A stretch of 64,000 nt of DNA. It comes from Dichetophora obliterata (lineage: Eukaryota > Arthropoda > Insecta > Diptera > Sciomyzidae). A program made the position numbers and the translations under genes. The stretch lies in assembly GCA_963920525.1 (NCBI GenBank), contig OY986436.1, forward strand, positions 25,819,318 through 25,883,317, in the 5' to 3' direction. Positions 1 through 10,871 of this stretch are shown piece by piece. Within the stretch, counting starts at the first letter, position 1. The number at the start of each line of letters is the position of its first letter. The notes under the pieces are model-generated. The model saw only the letters and a program-made list of their open reading frames with translations. It made no database searches and had not been told where the DNA came from.

Positions 1-1641
1 TTGAAAAATCGAGTAAGCATAGCAGAGTTACTGATCCATTGTTATACGAGTTTCTTATATCGTCCAAAATCTTAGCCATAGCAGTAGAACAACTATGTCC
101 AGCGCGGAAACCTGACTGCTGTGGAGATAACAGCTTATTTTGCAATAGGTAGCCTGATATTTGATAAGCCATTAGAGATTCAAAAATTTCTGATAATGAC
201 AATAAAATGCTAATGGGCCTAAAATCATTGGGCTCATTCGCTGCTGTTTTTTTGGGAACAGGAAGAACAATTGCACTTTTCCAAGAACTTGGAAAGCAAG
301 ATATTGTGAAACAGTGGTTAATAACATGTGTCAGTGGACTGAGAATAAATGGTAAGATTTCTTTTATGAATTTAATATGAATTCCATCTGCTCCGACTGC
401 ATTTGATTTAATTTTTTTAACGTATTTTCCTTCATCGCTTTCACTTACTGCAGAAAACTCAAACGTTTGTTCAACATATTGTGTTGGAGTTGAAAAATTT
501 ATGTAAACGGAGTTCTGAGTGCCAGACAAGAAAAAGTTGTTTAGAAGATCAGGGTCAATACGACATTCAGATTTTGTTTTGCTACAAATACCAAGATTTT
601 TAACATTGTTTTACAAATCTTTTGAAGAAAGAGAAGTTTTAAGTTTGGAGAAGAAATACAATTTTTTGAGTGTCTTAAGATACGTGTTGATTCGTTTCTA
701 GCTAATCTGTAGTTTTCCCATTTTTCAACTGAGGGGTATTTTTTCCACAAACTGTGTAGTTTATTTCGCTTGTTTATAGCGTTTTGAACTCGGTTATTGA
801 ACCTTGGTTCAAGGGCAGGAGGCATTTTTTATGGTGACACAACGAGAGGGGACATGATTGGAAAAGAACATATTTATAATAAATGAAAAAAACTAGCTTT
901 TCATCAACAGTTTCACTGTTCCAAACTTCATTCCATTGAACTGTAAGTAGATCTTGTAAAACAGCAAAACGATTTATATTTTTAAAGTCATGGTACAAGT
1001 ACGTGCTTAGAGACACAGAGCGCACAAAATTAACATTCAAAGTACAAAAAATTAAATCGTGATCTGACAAAAAATAAATTTGGTCATACAGCAAAACAGA
1101 TGATATATCTGAAACAATGAAATAATCTAAAAAACTGGGATTATCACTAAAGGAAAACCTGGTGGGCATTTCTCTATTAACAACGGACGATATATTTTTA
1201 CTCAAATTTTTGGTGAGGTTCTCATTGCACAGTAAATTAACATTAAAATCACCACATATAACAAAGTAGTTATAGTCAATTGACACGTCAGACGCTTCAC
1301 TAAAGTATGATTCTAAGCTATTGTATTTATTAGGATTGTAGACACACGAAACGAACAATTTGGTGCAATTGTCATAAACACATATATTAATAAATCGTTT
1401 TTAATAAGTTGAGCATTTAGATTTTTCCGACAATAGATTGCAACTCCATCGCCCTTTCTATCAGGCCTATCATTTCTAAAGATAATAAAGTTCTCAATAC
1501 TATACACAGAATCAGACACATCATTACAAAACCAAGTTTCAGAAATACAAATAATATCGACAGACGATTCTTGCAAGAAATAATTTACATCATCCAATTT
1601 GCTGATATTTAAGCTGCGTGCATTTAAGTGCACAACTTTTA
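1..1641 (-). pseudogene. Decayed Jockey/CR1-type LINE ORF2 (endonuclease plus start of reverse transcriptase)
   Basis: Reading the minus strand from 1641 down, three frames in succession encode a non-LTR retrotransposon ORF2. From 1641 to about 1380 comes the start of an APE-type endonuclease, with motifs HLNARSL and ISETWF. From 1358 to 774 comes its second half, with GDFNVN, SFLDYFIVSD and LSDHDLIF. From about 825 to 541 comes the linker that follows the nuclease in this family (RNKLH, WKKYPS, YRLARNE). From about 240 to 1 comes the start of the reverse transcriptase, with DFRPISIL and QSGFRAGHS. The frame changes near 1380 and near 800 show that the copy is dead. The RT catalytic part lies beyond the left edge. 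The clade (Jockey, CR1 or a relative) is a guess from motif style. Confidence 0.85.
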
Positions 1642-1649
1642 ATCCAGAG

Positions 1650-3399
1650 CAGTGTCGGGCAGCTTTGCACACCTATACTTTCTCATCTTGAGTATGTATT
1701 AATGAGCGCTTTAAAGTTCACACTGAAAAGAAAGTAGTGCTAAAGCGCTTTTTGCAGAAATCTTACTAGGCATTATGGAATATTTTTTGCTCGGATTTGT
1801 ATTGCGAAATTTAATTAATAGGTAGTCAACGGAATGTCAAAAGGAAACAGACCGACAGACGGAAAATGTGAAATACAGATAAGCAGACGGAAATGTAAAA
1901 AGGCCTACTAATAGTAAAAAACAAATATGTTTTTTTATTGTGCTTATGTTGCTTATTGTGTTTTGCCAAGGCTAAACTGACAGCGTAAGATGCTTTTATT
2001 ATACGTATTTGGAACTGAGCACTATATGATATGATATGTAGACATGCCGCTTTTAAATAATTAATTAATTTCTCCATAGCATGCCCCCACAATTACCTTA
2101 TATTGGCCATGCAAATCGTAATGCCTTGTTATGCATAATTTTTAAATTTTACCTCTTTGTTGCCGCGCGATGCCGTTATTTTCGAAAAATAAAAAATTTT
2201 TTCATACATACTTTCAAAAATTTTGCATACATACAATTTTTGATATTTAAGTTACTGCGAGAACTAGGCTTCCCTAGCTCAAGAAGATTCCTCACTGATG
2301 AGGAAATTATTTGGCCAAAATCGATAGATTTTAAAACGCCATCACAAATTATGAATCTTTTTGATTCTATTTAAAACTGTACTTTAATTGTGTCGGTCGC
2401 ATCAGCGGATGGACCACAAACACAATTACAGCTGGCTAGTCGCGCTTCACGACCTCGGTGATGAAACGACGCGAGTCGAATGCATACAATTTTATACAGT
2501 GTAATTTCTGTGTCGATGTGCAATAAGAGCTTAAGTCTTATTTCAAAGTTTCCAGAAATCTTGCTTCAAAGTTTTCAATCGCCATATATGTTATATGAAA
2601 GGTTCTTTTGTTTTTGCGTCATATCTTTGGCTAAGGTCATGCTAGAAGTTCTAGATTTTGTGTGGTCATTATAATATATACGTGGAACACAACTCTATCA
2701 ATAACTCAATTCTGTCTTAAATCGACTTAAGCTATTATTGCTTATCGACACAGATATAATATAATATATTCAAGGAACACGCAAGCGTAGATCTTATCTG
2801 CTTGACATTCGCTTGAACACTGAAGCTTTGATCGTTCTGTAGGTGAGATAAATACATGATACAAAGAACTACAGATAAAGTATTGCGCATGTCCGCCATC
2901 TTTGCTGTGACGTGCAAGGTGCTCCTTGGTTAAAACGTAGTCACAATTTATTCATAGGGTATAAAGATTTTGAAATGCCTACATTTTCTTATGAAAACTT
3001 GTTTTACTGATATGAAATAAATATTGTTATATAAAGCACATGTCCAAAATAAAGTATATATATTTTTAAGTACTGTTTGTGAAGAAAAATTTGCATATTT
3101 TGTAGGGGTGCTTTTTCCCCTTTTTACCGATTTACACAAAAAGCGGCTACGTTGCTTGATGTGCTTGACATAATTTTGACTGTTTTTTCGTTTTCATTTT
3201 GCTATCTTCGTCACTTTTCTACATTTTATTTTGAATGTTTTCATCAAGTGTCACATTTGACGAGCACCGATGACGAGGTGCGCAGTAAATTTTGTTTGTT
3301 GCGCCGGGAATACTTTACCTGTAGCTCTTTGTATCATGAGATAAATACATATTTTACTGCACAAACACAATCTCAAGCGTACAAAGCTGCCCGACACTG
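1650..3399. mobile_element. Non-autonomous hAT-type DNA transposon inserted in the LINE
   Basis: The element begins CAGTGTCGGGCAGCTTTG at 1650 and ends with its exact reverse complement at 3399 (18-bp perfect terminal inverted repeat). It is flanked by a perfect 8-bp duplication, ATCCAGAG, at 1642-1649 and 3400-3407. An 8-bp duplication with CAG-starting ends fits the hAT superfamily. Removing the element and one duplication copy rejoins the host LINE reading frame. No transposase is visible in its 1750 bp: the longest internal frame (2081-2374) resembles nothing I know. A stretch near 2853-2893 recurs inverted near 3304-3340, so the right end carries subterminal repeats. Confidence 0.85.
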
Positions 3400-3475
3400 A
3401 TCCAGAGCATCTTCTACTTAGAATACTCACAAGGGTTTTTTTATTAACGCCACTGGTACTAACATTATAACACAA
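3400..3475 (-). pseudogene. N-terminal end of the interrupted LINE ORF2
   Basis: This piece lies outside the hAT insertion and reads on the minus strand from a possible ATG at 3475 (MCYNVSTSG...) to the target duplication. Its last residues (ILSRRCSG) continue in frame into LKVVHLNARSL on the other side of the insertion. It is therefore the start of ORF2, separated by the transposon. LINE sequence probably continues upstream (higher coordinates), but no ORF1 is readable. Confidence 0.7.
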
Positions 3476-3985
3476 TATTAATAAGACAGGGAGAACAAGA
3501 ATTAGACATACCGAAAAACCAACAAAAACAATAAAATATATTAAATCTTTTCAATAACCAGTTGTCTACAAATAACAACAAAAAAAAAATTTAGTAACAA
3601 AATAGAAAAATAGAGGAGATGATAAAAACGTAATAAGAATACTAAAAGTTTGCAGTTTATGGATTGAGAAGAAAAGAAAGATGATGGAATTTATAATTAT
3701 AATAAAATAAAGAAATGTCTCTAGCTTAAATTGATGTTGTTAATGTTGTTGTTGTTGCTGATGTTGCTGTTGTTGACTTGCTCTGACAATTGCATCAACG
3801 TTCCCAAGACAATCCACATGTTTTCCTCCGTTTGATGCACTCTGTAACGAACACTGGGTTGGTTGTCAAAGAAGCATTTTGACAAATTCAAGGAAAAAAA
3901 AAAATTATTTAGTTCATATTGATATGGATTTTATTTATCCTACTTAAAATTTACAAAAATGCTTATTAGTTTGCAGTTCATTCTG
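3476..3985. other. Non-coding stretch, perhaps LINE 5' region
   Basis: I see no gene here. On the minus strand a short open frame at 3740-3865 ends in a glutamine/histidine run encoded by CAA/CAG/CAT repeats at 3743-3775 and then stops. It could be the tail of the LINE ORF1 or a stray exon end. At 41 codons and with no recognisable motif I do not call it as a gene. Confidence 0.3.
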
Positions 3986-4099
3986 GTTATTTTATTGAAG
4001 TGAAAACTTTTTTAGGCGCGTTGAACGATTTTGGTAGAGGGTAAATCTTTGGTTTTCGTCATCGTATTTTTCCGAGGAACTTTGTCATCAATACAGACA
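3986..4099 (+). repeat. Direct repeat, copy 1 of 2
   Basis: About 114 bp starting GTTATTTTATTGAAGTGAA and ending CATCAATACAGACA match 5544-5664 in the same orientation, with a few substitutions and a short CGTCAT expansion in copy 2. The pair brackets a MITE and a GC-richer repeat cluster. The origin is unknown. Confidence 0.75.
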
Positions 4100-4695
4100 T
4101 CAAAAATGTTTGCATGTATTTGTGCATAAAAATATAAACAATTATCGTCTCTTGTTCTTAATCGGCCGCAAGCTCACAAAGAAATCACTTGCCAACTCCT
4201 GAAATTAATGCATATAATCTGTTTGTTAGTATATAAATACTTAAGTTAGGTTGCAATAAGATGTTTGCAACCAAAACTTATTATTAATTCGCTTTATATT
4301 GGTCTATATATGCTTTTAAAGTTTGGCAATTTCTTCAGTTGTTGTATTTGTCAACATTTTTGAAAAATTTGCTTTTACTTAAACAGCTGCTATGCATGGT
4401 GAGATTTAAAAATGGAGCGATCTTTTTCTGCTGGAACTTCGTTTGCAAACAAGAAAAATAATGTATGGATTGAGTGTTTTAGCATTTTAATCTTTAAGTT
4501 GTGATAAAGGAATATGTTGAACATTCAAATAATTACATGCATGCTCTTATTTTATTATATATCATCAAACAAAGTTTGACAATTTTCACACTTGTTGTTT
4601 TTGTAAGTGGCTTTTTATTTTCACCACTGCGGCATTTTATTTTTAGAGTTGCCAACTATCATTGTTTTGTTAATTAATTTTTTTTTCATAACACG
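4100..4695. other. No gene seen
   Basis: This is AT-rich sequence between the direct repeat and the MITE. No reading frame, RNA or repeat structure was recognised. Confidence 0.5.
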
Positions 4696-5082
4696 GGGGT
4701 TACACGAGACAGTACTGTTAAGACAGTGAAAAATACGTTATAATTGTCAAACTTTGTGTCTGTGAAAAAGAGTACAGACAGTTGGTAAGACAGTTGGCAA
4801 GACAGTAGACAAAAAAATAAAAAATTCTATTTTATGAAGAAAACTTGTGTTAAAACTACGAGTACGCCAAAGTATTGCAAATTTTCCTTCAATTCTATTA
4901 AATTTTCACGTATTTTGTCACTTGATATGCTAAATATCATTCTACTTTCCTAGCTGCTGTCCCGCCAACTGTCTACAAAAAATTTAAGAGAGTAAAGCAG
5001 ACAGTAGCAAAAGCTAGCGTGTGTGGGTAAAAATTTGTGAATGTGTTGTGACTGTCTTAACAGTACTGTCTCGTGTAACCCC
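4696..5082. mobile_element. MITE with 32-bp perfect terminal inverted repeats
   Basis: Positions 4696-4727 (starting GGGGTTACACGAGACAGT) are the exact reverse complement of 5051-5082. Just inside the ends the hexamer GACAGT recurs several times (three copies near 4777-4808, further copies near 4965-5007), as expected for transposase-binding subterminal repeats. The element is 387 bp with no coding capacity. I could not find a convincing target duplication, so its superfamily is open. Confidence 0.8.
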
Positions 5083-5117
5083 TTTTGCAGCAAAGTTAAA
5101 TTGGCTTTCTGTGCTGG

Positions 5118-5510
5118 CGAACGTCCTCCAAGTGCCACCACCACCAAGTGCAGTGCAAAATTTGTTGCTAGCCAACATCCTCTAAATGCCATCACAAGCA
5201 GCACCAGCAAGTGCAGCACAATTCAATTGACTGGTCAACTCTCCAATATTTCTGAAGCACCATTTCAGCATGTCTCAAGCGCAGAGGCAAATTTCTGCCA
5301 TTGCACTCCGGCGTGCATTGAATAAATTGAAAGCGGAGAATATGCGCTTCATTTGCTTGTGCTGTTGCTGGTGGCACATGTTGGCTAGCAAGAAATTTGC
5401 GCTGCACTTGCTTGTGCTGTTGTTCGTTGCACTTGGAGGATATTAGCTAGCTACAAATTTTGCACTGCACGTGCTTGTGCTAATGGTGGTGGTACTTGGA
5501 CTTGGATACG
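5118..5510. repeat. GC-richer cluster of about 90-bp units in both orientations
   Basis: Two diverged units lie on the plus strand at about 5118-5225 (features CCAAGTGCC, AGTGCAGTGCAAAATTTG, TTGCTAGCCAACAT). Two matching units lie inverted at about 5350-5505. The whole is a broken palindrome. The apparent open frames here (for example 5041-5325) arise from the repeats and are not a gene. Confidence 0.7.
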
Positions 5511-5543
5511 TTGGCCCACGCACACACAAACTCAAGCACTTTT

Positions 5544-5664
5544 GTTATTTTTTTGAAGTGAAAACTTCTTTAGGCGCGTTGAACGATTTTGGTAGAGGGT
5601 AAATCTTTGGTTTGCGTTATCGTCATCGTCATTTTGCGAGTAACTCTCTTCATCAATACAGACA
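5544..5664 (+). repeat. Direct repeat, copy 2 of 2
   Basis: Same orientation and about 90% identical to 3986-4099, including the shared core TTAGGCGCGTTGAACGATTT. See copy 1. Confidence 0.75.
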
Positions 5665-5928
5665 GCGAGTAGTTTTTTAAATGACGTTCTTGGATCTTGA
5701 CTACAAGGCGCTCAGCAAATGTAGCAAGCAACCATCAATAAGTTCCTCTGCTGACGCATCGTTTTTTCCCCTCCCTTTGCTCCGCTGCGAAACTTTGAAT
5801 GATACTGTTTTTCAATGTATATGTAGAGATGCTTTAGGTTAAAATAAAATTAATTTAAAATTTTTGATATTTGGTTTTTGTTTGACTGGCCGTGAAGTCT
5901 TTTTTGATGCCACCACTCATAGTACAAC

Positions 5929-6121
5929 TAGATAAGGTAGTGTTAGGGCTGAATGTGTTCGCTTTCTTAGTGACCATAACTGTCAAACTCAGCCATTTTG
6001 GTATTTTGGCCAATTTTTGCTTTCATATTGCATTCTCATTGGCTGCAGATTTTATGTGAAATGTCAACTTAGTTTTGACAGTTTCGGTCACCGGATCTCC
6101 GCCCTAATACTACCTTGTCTA
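5929..6121. mobile_element. Short TA-flanked MITE
   Basis: TAGATAAGGTAGTGTTAGGGC at 5929-5949 is mirrored, with two changes, at 6101-6121. Further inside, a CTGTCAAA block is mirrored too. If the outermost TA on each side is the target duplication, the element is 5931-6119 (189 bp). TA duplication is typical of Tc1/mariner-derived MITEs. Confidence 0.65.
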
Positions 6122-6175
6122 ATTTTGCCATTCCACCACTTGAGATTTTGCTACCAGGCAAACAAAAAGCATAGT

Positions 6176-7260
6176 ACATAGAAAGTAAAATGCGGTTTAT
6201 TTTCTGACACCGATTCGTTCATCCCCTCTAACGTTGCGCAACCGCTGTGAACCTTTCCATTCTCACTGCGTTGTTGATGTGGATTGGAAATGTAATTGTT
6301 GTTGTACAGTTATCTGGACTTTTTTTAGACTTTTTTGTAGCTGCAGTCGGCATATGACAACTGATTTATTTTAGATAAGAGCAGGCAAACAGAAAATATA
6401 GCAGGCAAAGTGCTGTATATTTTCCGCCGCCAATTTGGTTCATCCCCTCTAACGCTCCGCAACGCTGCGTTCTTGTTGTAGACTTGCTTGGTAGTTATTG
6501 TTGTACAGTAAGCTTTAATTTTTTGTAGATGTTTATTTGTAGCTACAGTCAGCATATAACATCTAACTATTTTAGAAAACAGTTTATACATATGAATTAA
6601 AGAGTGTATATAATATTGGTAAAATTATTTGTTTTTAGTAAAAGTGTTACCGTATTGGAAATATATATTCAATATATATGAACAATTTAGCTCATTGAGG
6701 AAATTTAAAGAGTATTTATGTATATTTATATAATAACAATTACGTAATAAACCTGCAAAATAATTAATATTGGCATCAATTTCTTATATGAATTATGTAT
6801 AATTTATATGCTATAGATATTTCTTAATTTTAGAATATTCTATTTTTAATACACAACTCAATATAGATATGGTGAACATGTATATTGTGTTAGTGTTATG
6901 ATATAAATAGATATAAATAAGCTTTAATTTTTTATATTAATTCAATAATAAAATAATTTAAATAAATTACTTTAATTATATGTATTTTTGATATGGTAAC
7001 ACTTTTGCTTAAAAGAAATAGTTTCAGTAATATATAAAAAATATAATAAATTGCTATAAGCTATTAACAAAAATAATTCTAATTTCATATGCCGACTGTA
7101 GCTCTTAACAAAAGTAGCTGTAGCTATAAGCTCTTAACAAAAATAATTCTAATTTCATATGCCGACTGTAGCTACACAATTAGAATTCACAACGTCTACA
7201 AAAAATTTCCAGCTAACTGCGCCAACAACAATTACCAAGGAAATCTACAAACAAGGACGC
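6176..7260. mobile_element. Foldback-like element with duplicated left arm
   Basis: Sequence from 6467 (GCGTTCTTGTTGTAGACTTG) to about 6565 is mirrored, imperfectly, at about 7157-7260, giving inverted repeats of about 100 bp around an AT-rich centre. A diverged direct copy of the left arm precedes it at about 6176-6350, sharing TTCATCCCCTCTAACG, TTGTTGTACAGT and GTCGGCATAT. Another partial copy sits at about 7055-7125. No coding sequence is present. Confidence 0.6.
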
Positions 7261-7310
7261 ACAGAGAAGAACAAGATCAGAGCGGAACTTTTAGAACTTT
7301 TTGATTTTCA

Positions 7311-7395
7311 TCCTACATGTAGGACGGGCTGCAGTATGAGCTTTCGCACATCCTACATGTCCGTCCGACGTGTCAAATAGATCCTACATGTAGGA
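7311..7395. repeat. Three spaced TCCTACATGT palindromic sites
   Basis: The palindrome TCCTACATGTAGGA occurs at 7311-7324 and 7382-7395, with a half copy TCCTACATGT at 7351-7360. The starts are spaced 40 and 31 bp. This could be a set of protein-binding sites or the core of a small repeat. The function is unknown. Confidence 0.5.
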
Positions 7396-7422
7396 TAGTC
7401 CGAAACCCATTACCATGAAAAT

Positions 7423-7527
7423 TCTTATATAGCAGTAAGGCGGTCCGTGGCAGGACAACGTCTTCCAGGGAATACTAATATTTATATATAGGTTTTCGCT
7501 TCGGTCGGCAGTCCTCTCACTGCTATA
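7423..7527. repeat. Small repeat starting TATAGCAGTAAGGCGG
   Basis: The segment starts TATAGCAGT and ends ACTGCTATA, a 9-bp inverted end. Its first 40 bases resemble 23931-23972 (GGCAGTAAGGCGGTC, ACAACGTCTGCC), where the same stretch is present in one palindrome arm and absent from the other. It is therefore probably a small mobile or insertion-prone unit. Confidence 0.4.
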
Positions 7528-7539
7528 CTTTTTTTTTTT

Positions 7540-9735
7540 TAAGAATTTTTAACAAAATATGACTTAAAATATAAGAAAGATCAAGTTATAGTTGGCTTTT
7601 ATTAATAATATGTGTTACCGTAATTAATAATATGAAATTGAAAAGTAAATAAGAACCGAAGAATATTGGTATAAAAAGTATTTATCTCAAAAAAAAAAGA
7701 TTTTCAGCTATTTTGTTGTAGTGCATTCTAGCAAAACAAATTTTTATTTAGTTACTTCAGTAAACCGTTGGATTGCAAAAATAAGATAACAACTAATGAG
7801 AAATGATTGAAGATATTAATTCATTTATCAATGAAAAAACATTTGATTTTATTAAAAAAAAAAAAAACAAAAAGAAAACTATGAATTTGAGTTATCTAAA
7901 ATTTCTTCATAACAAAATTTTACAATTGTTTACGCATCATACTGAAAACTTTATATATTCGCTGCAAGTCTTGCTAACAATGACTTATCATGGGAGAAAA
8001 TAAAAATGTATTGGCTAAACGTCAAAGTTTGCCGAGCGCAACAAAAAAAAAAACAATAAAATAAATCATAACGACGGGAGAAGCAGAAGTTAATAAAATA
8101 ACAACAACGTCATTATAAGTAAACAACAGTGAAATTTCACCACGATCGAAATTAAGTTTTAAATAGATGAGCGCATCTTAGTAGAAATGTTAGCGTTAAC
8201 AGCATGTCTTCTGTTAAGTTAACAGTGAGAATTTCTGCGAGCAGAAGACGTTTTGTTACGTTAACATTGTTACATTATGCTTTTAGTATGAATAATTTTA
8301 CATACCCACGATAGAAAATATTAGTATTAATTTATTCGCGAAGAAAATTTATATAAACTAATAAAAGTAATAAAGCAAACTTACCAAAACAAATGAAGAT
8401 CGATGAAAGGCCTTCCAGGCGATGTTTTCGTTGTGCTGAAAAAGAATATGTCAGCCAGTGCTTATTAAGCAAGCTTAAGCGACGAATTTGTTTTGTTTGC
8501 TTATAGTTTGGTTTTAATTCCTTTAAGGTCTATTTAGGGAAATTTTAAAATAACTCGTATTTAATTTAGTTTAATAACACGTAGAGTTTAATTTAGTCAT
8601 GTAAGCCATTTTATTTTTTTTCTTTTGTGGTTTTTTCTTTTCACTTAGGTATGTATATATCTTTTTCTTTTCTTTTAGTCTCCACTTGCACAGCTATTCT
8701 AACTTAAGTTTTGTTTATTTTTTCTCTATAACATAGCAATGCTAGAACTGCACTTACACTAAAATAGTATGTTTTTTTTTCTTTCATTTACTTTACTTTA
8801 CTTTAAGTTTATGCTTTTTCATCTTACTAATTAAGTTATGATATTTTTAAGGTTTTTAACTAGTTTTTGCATTACTTTAGGATTAAACTATAAATTTTTA
8901 CGATTTTTTTATTTTTTTTTAGGATATTGTTGCTTCTTTATATGTTGTCCCTGATACTTTTCTGTATACTAACTGTTCACTCTTGCTTAGCTATGAACTA
9001 AGCTTCTTGGTTTGCGGGTCTGGGCACAAAACAAAGAGTACAAATAGTATGTTCTCAAAAATTCCTCTGCGCTTCCGGCAAACTTTGCCACTACCCAACT
9101 TTTTCAGCTTCCAGTGCTGCAAAGTGATTGATCGAACAATCTTTTAGTAGATATTTTGACTATCTTTATATTAACTTTTTATTGATTAAAAAGATGTGTA
9201 AAGTTGCAACGATGATTTTGATGGTTAATCAGAAATTTCCTATGAACAAATAATTTCATTTAAACGACAGAATTTTAGCGTTTATACAATATTTAAAGAG
9301 AGTTAAATATTGTTTAATTTACAATATGATTTAAAATTTAAAACTTTACCTTAGATCAGGATTTGCGCAATAATTTTCAATTGTATGACCTTTCTTCGAG
9401 GGTGACTAAAATCCAAAAGAAAGATAAAAATGTCTGCTCTCAGAACACTACTTCGTGGTTTCCGTTTTCTGAAGAATGTTCAGAGGATTTTAAGTTGGTA
9501 ATTCTAAGATTTTGTAGGGGAGCGTTTTCAAAGTGCAAAAAGTGTTATACTTTTATTAAGGCTACCAGATAAAAATAAGGGTCACGCTGTCTAGTAAATC
9601 TAGTAAATGCAGTATAAATACTATCAACACCAAAAATATAGATTTGAACGTTACAACTCTCACATAAACTTTGCCTCGAATTGTGTACACTGAAGTCAGC
9701 TGATGATGTCTTCTAAGCTTCGCTGCGTGCTGCAA
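7540..9735. other. No gene seen
   Basis: AT-rich sequence with long A and T runs, including a pyrimidine-rich plus strand at 8610-8940. A loose inverted block around 8190-8280 repeats GTTAACA and AGAAGAC. The short open frames at 7803-8003 and 9363-9572 have no recognisable similarity or gene context. Confidence 0.4.
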
Positions 9736-9899
9736 TATGAGTCTCTTTCGCTTGCTAATGCCAAAGATTATATAGTATAAAGATGTGCCACGTAGAACAC
9801 TAAAAAGTAACAATTATTATCAGATCAATACGTAAGCTTTTGTGAGCGCGATGAAAAAGCTTTCTTGAGAGAAAAGTTTCCAATCCTTGCATGCACATT
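9736..9899 (+). repeat. 164-bp direct repeat, copy 1 of 2
   Basis: Matches 10700-10863 with two substitutions over 164 bp. The copies are 964 bp apart, and the second ends just outside the left end of the large palindrome. They could mark a tandem duplication or the ends of an unrecognised element. They lack TG...CA ends, so LTRs are unlikely. Confidence 0.85.
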
Positions 9900-9909
9900 A
9901 GGCGAAAAC

Positions 9910-10310
9910 ACATAGGAGGCATGCATGCTTCAAGCATATGACATTTGAGTTTGCATATACATATTCTTATGAAGTAGCCCACATCAAAAGCATGCATGCA
10001 TGCATGATGCTTGAGGCATGCCTGAAGTTGATCAACTTTCAACTTTTGCAGGCATCAAAGCTTTGACAGACATATGCATCAGTTAGCTTTGCTTGAAAAA
10101 GCTATATGAACACATCCAATTGTATTTATTAATTCCTTGAATTATTTTAAATTAAATTCAATGTATTTTCTCAACTTTTTGTTAAACATTTGTATTTAGT
10201 TTCAAAATTTTTGGCTTTATTTACATATTCGATGTTTGCTTGCTATGTGCATTAATGAATCATGCTACACAGACATGATGCATGCTTGAGTCATGCATGC
10301 TTTCTATGTA
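9910..10310. repeat. CATGC-rich segment with small palindromes
   Basis: Repeated words around GCATGC and TTGAGGCATGC occur in both orientations near 9918-9950, 9990-10022 and 10278-10305, including a (CATG)n run at 9990-10006. No coding sequence is evident. Confidence 0.5.
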
Positions 10311-10379
10311 TTTTGGCCCAATAAGCTTACTTGTTTTCAACTTAAACGTCAGATGCTTTAATGCGTGCATGCCTTCTAT

Positions 10380-10684
10380 GTCCCATTTTAGATATGACGA
10401 TATGCCGCCGATGTCGCTCACCGATTTTTTCATATTTTCTTTTGTTACGAATACGATTCAAAGCAAACATGGAATTCGGCCAAACAATTTTTTCTTGCTA
10501 TTTCACTCTTTGTTGATGGGAATGAAAGAGTAAGTGCGACAAATCGGCGCAAAATCGCTGGTACGGCCGAGTTTGTTGACGATTTTTATTTATCCCTTCT
10601 CCTCAGCTCCCTCATCAAAGAAAAGCAAAAATGAGAAAATCGGTGAGAGAAATCGGTGGCATATCGCTATGTCTAAAATGGGAC
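10380..10684. mobile_element. 305-bp MITE with imperfect TIRs of about 50 bp
   Basis: The left end GTCCCATTTTAGATATGACG at 10380 is mirrored by the right end finishing at 10684. Matching extends inwards through ATATGCC and CTCACCGATTTT. No target duplication is clear. It lies between the two copies of the 164-bp direct repeat. Confidence 0.7.
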
Positions 10685-10699
10685 TGTGTGCTCCGGCCT

Positions 10700-10863
10700 T
10701 ATGAGTCTCTTTCGCTTGCTAATGCCAAAGATTATATAGTATAAAGATGTGCCACGTAGAACACTAAAAACTAACAATTATTATCAGATCAATACGTAAG
10801 CTTTTGTGAGCGCGATGAAAAAGCTTTATTGAGAGAAAAGTTTCCAATCCTTGCATGCACATT
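10700..10863 (+). repeat. 164-bp direct repeat, copy 2 of 2
   Basis: Differs from 9736-9899 at two positions. It stops about 9 bp before the palindrome arm begins at 10872. Confidence 0.85.
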
Positions 10864-10871
10864 CAAGAATA

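Noticed and set aside
5041..5325. 94-residue cysteine-containing frame and overlapping minus-strand frames
   Set aside because: Produced by the inverted 90-bp repeat units and the MITE end; the units do not keep one frame.
9736..10863. 164-bp direct repeats as LTRs of a small retroelement
   Set aside because: No TG...CA ends, no primer-binding site or polypurine tract, and no target duplication.
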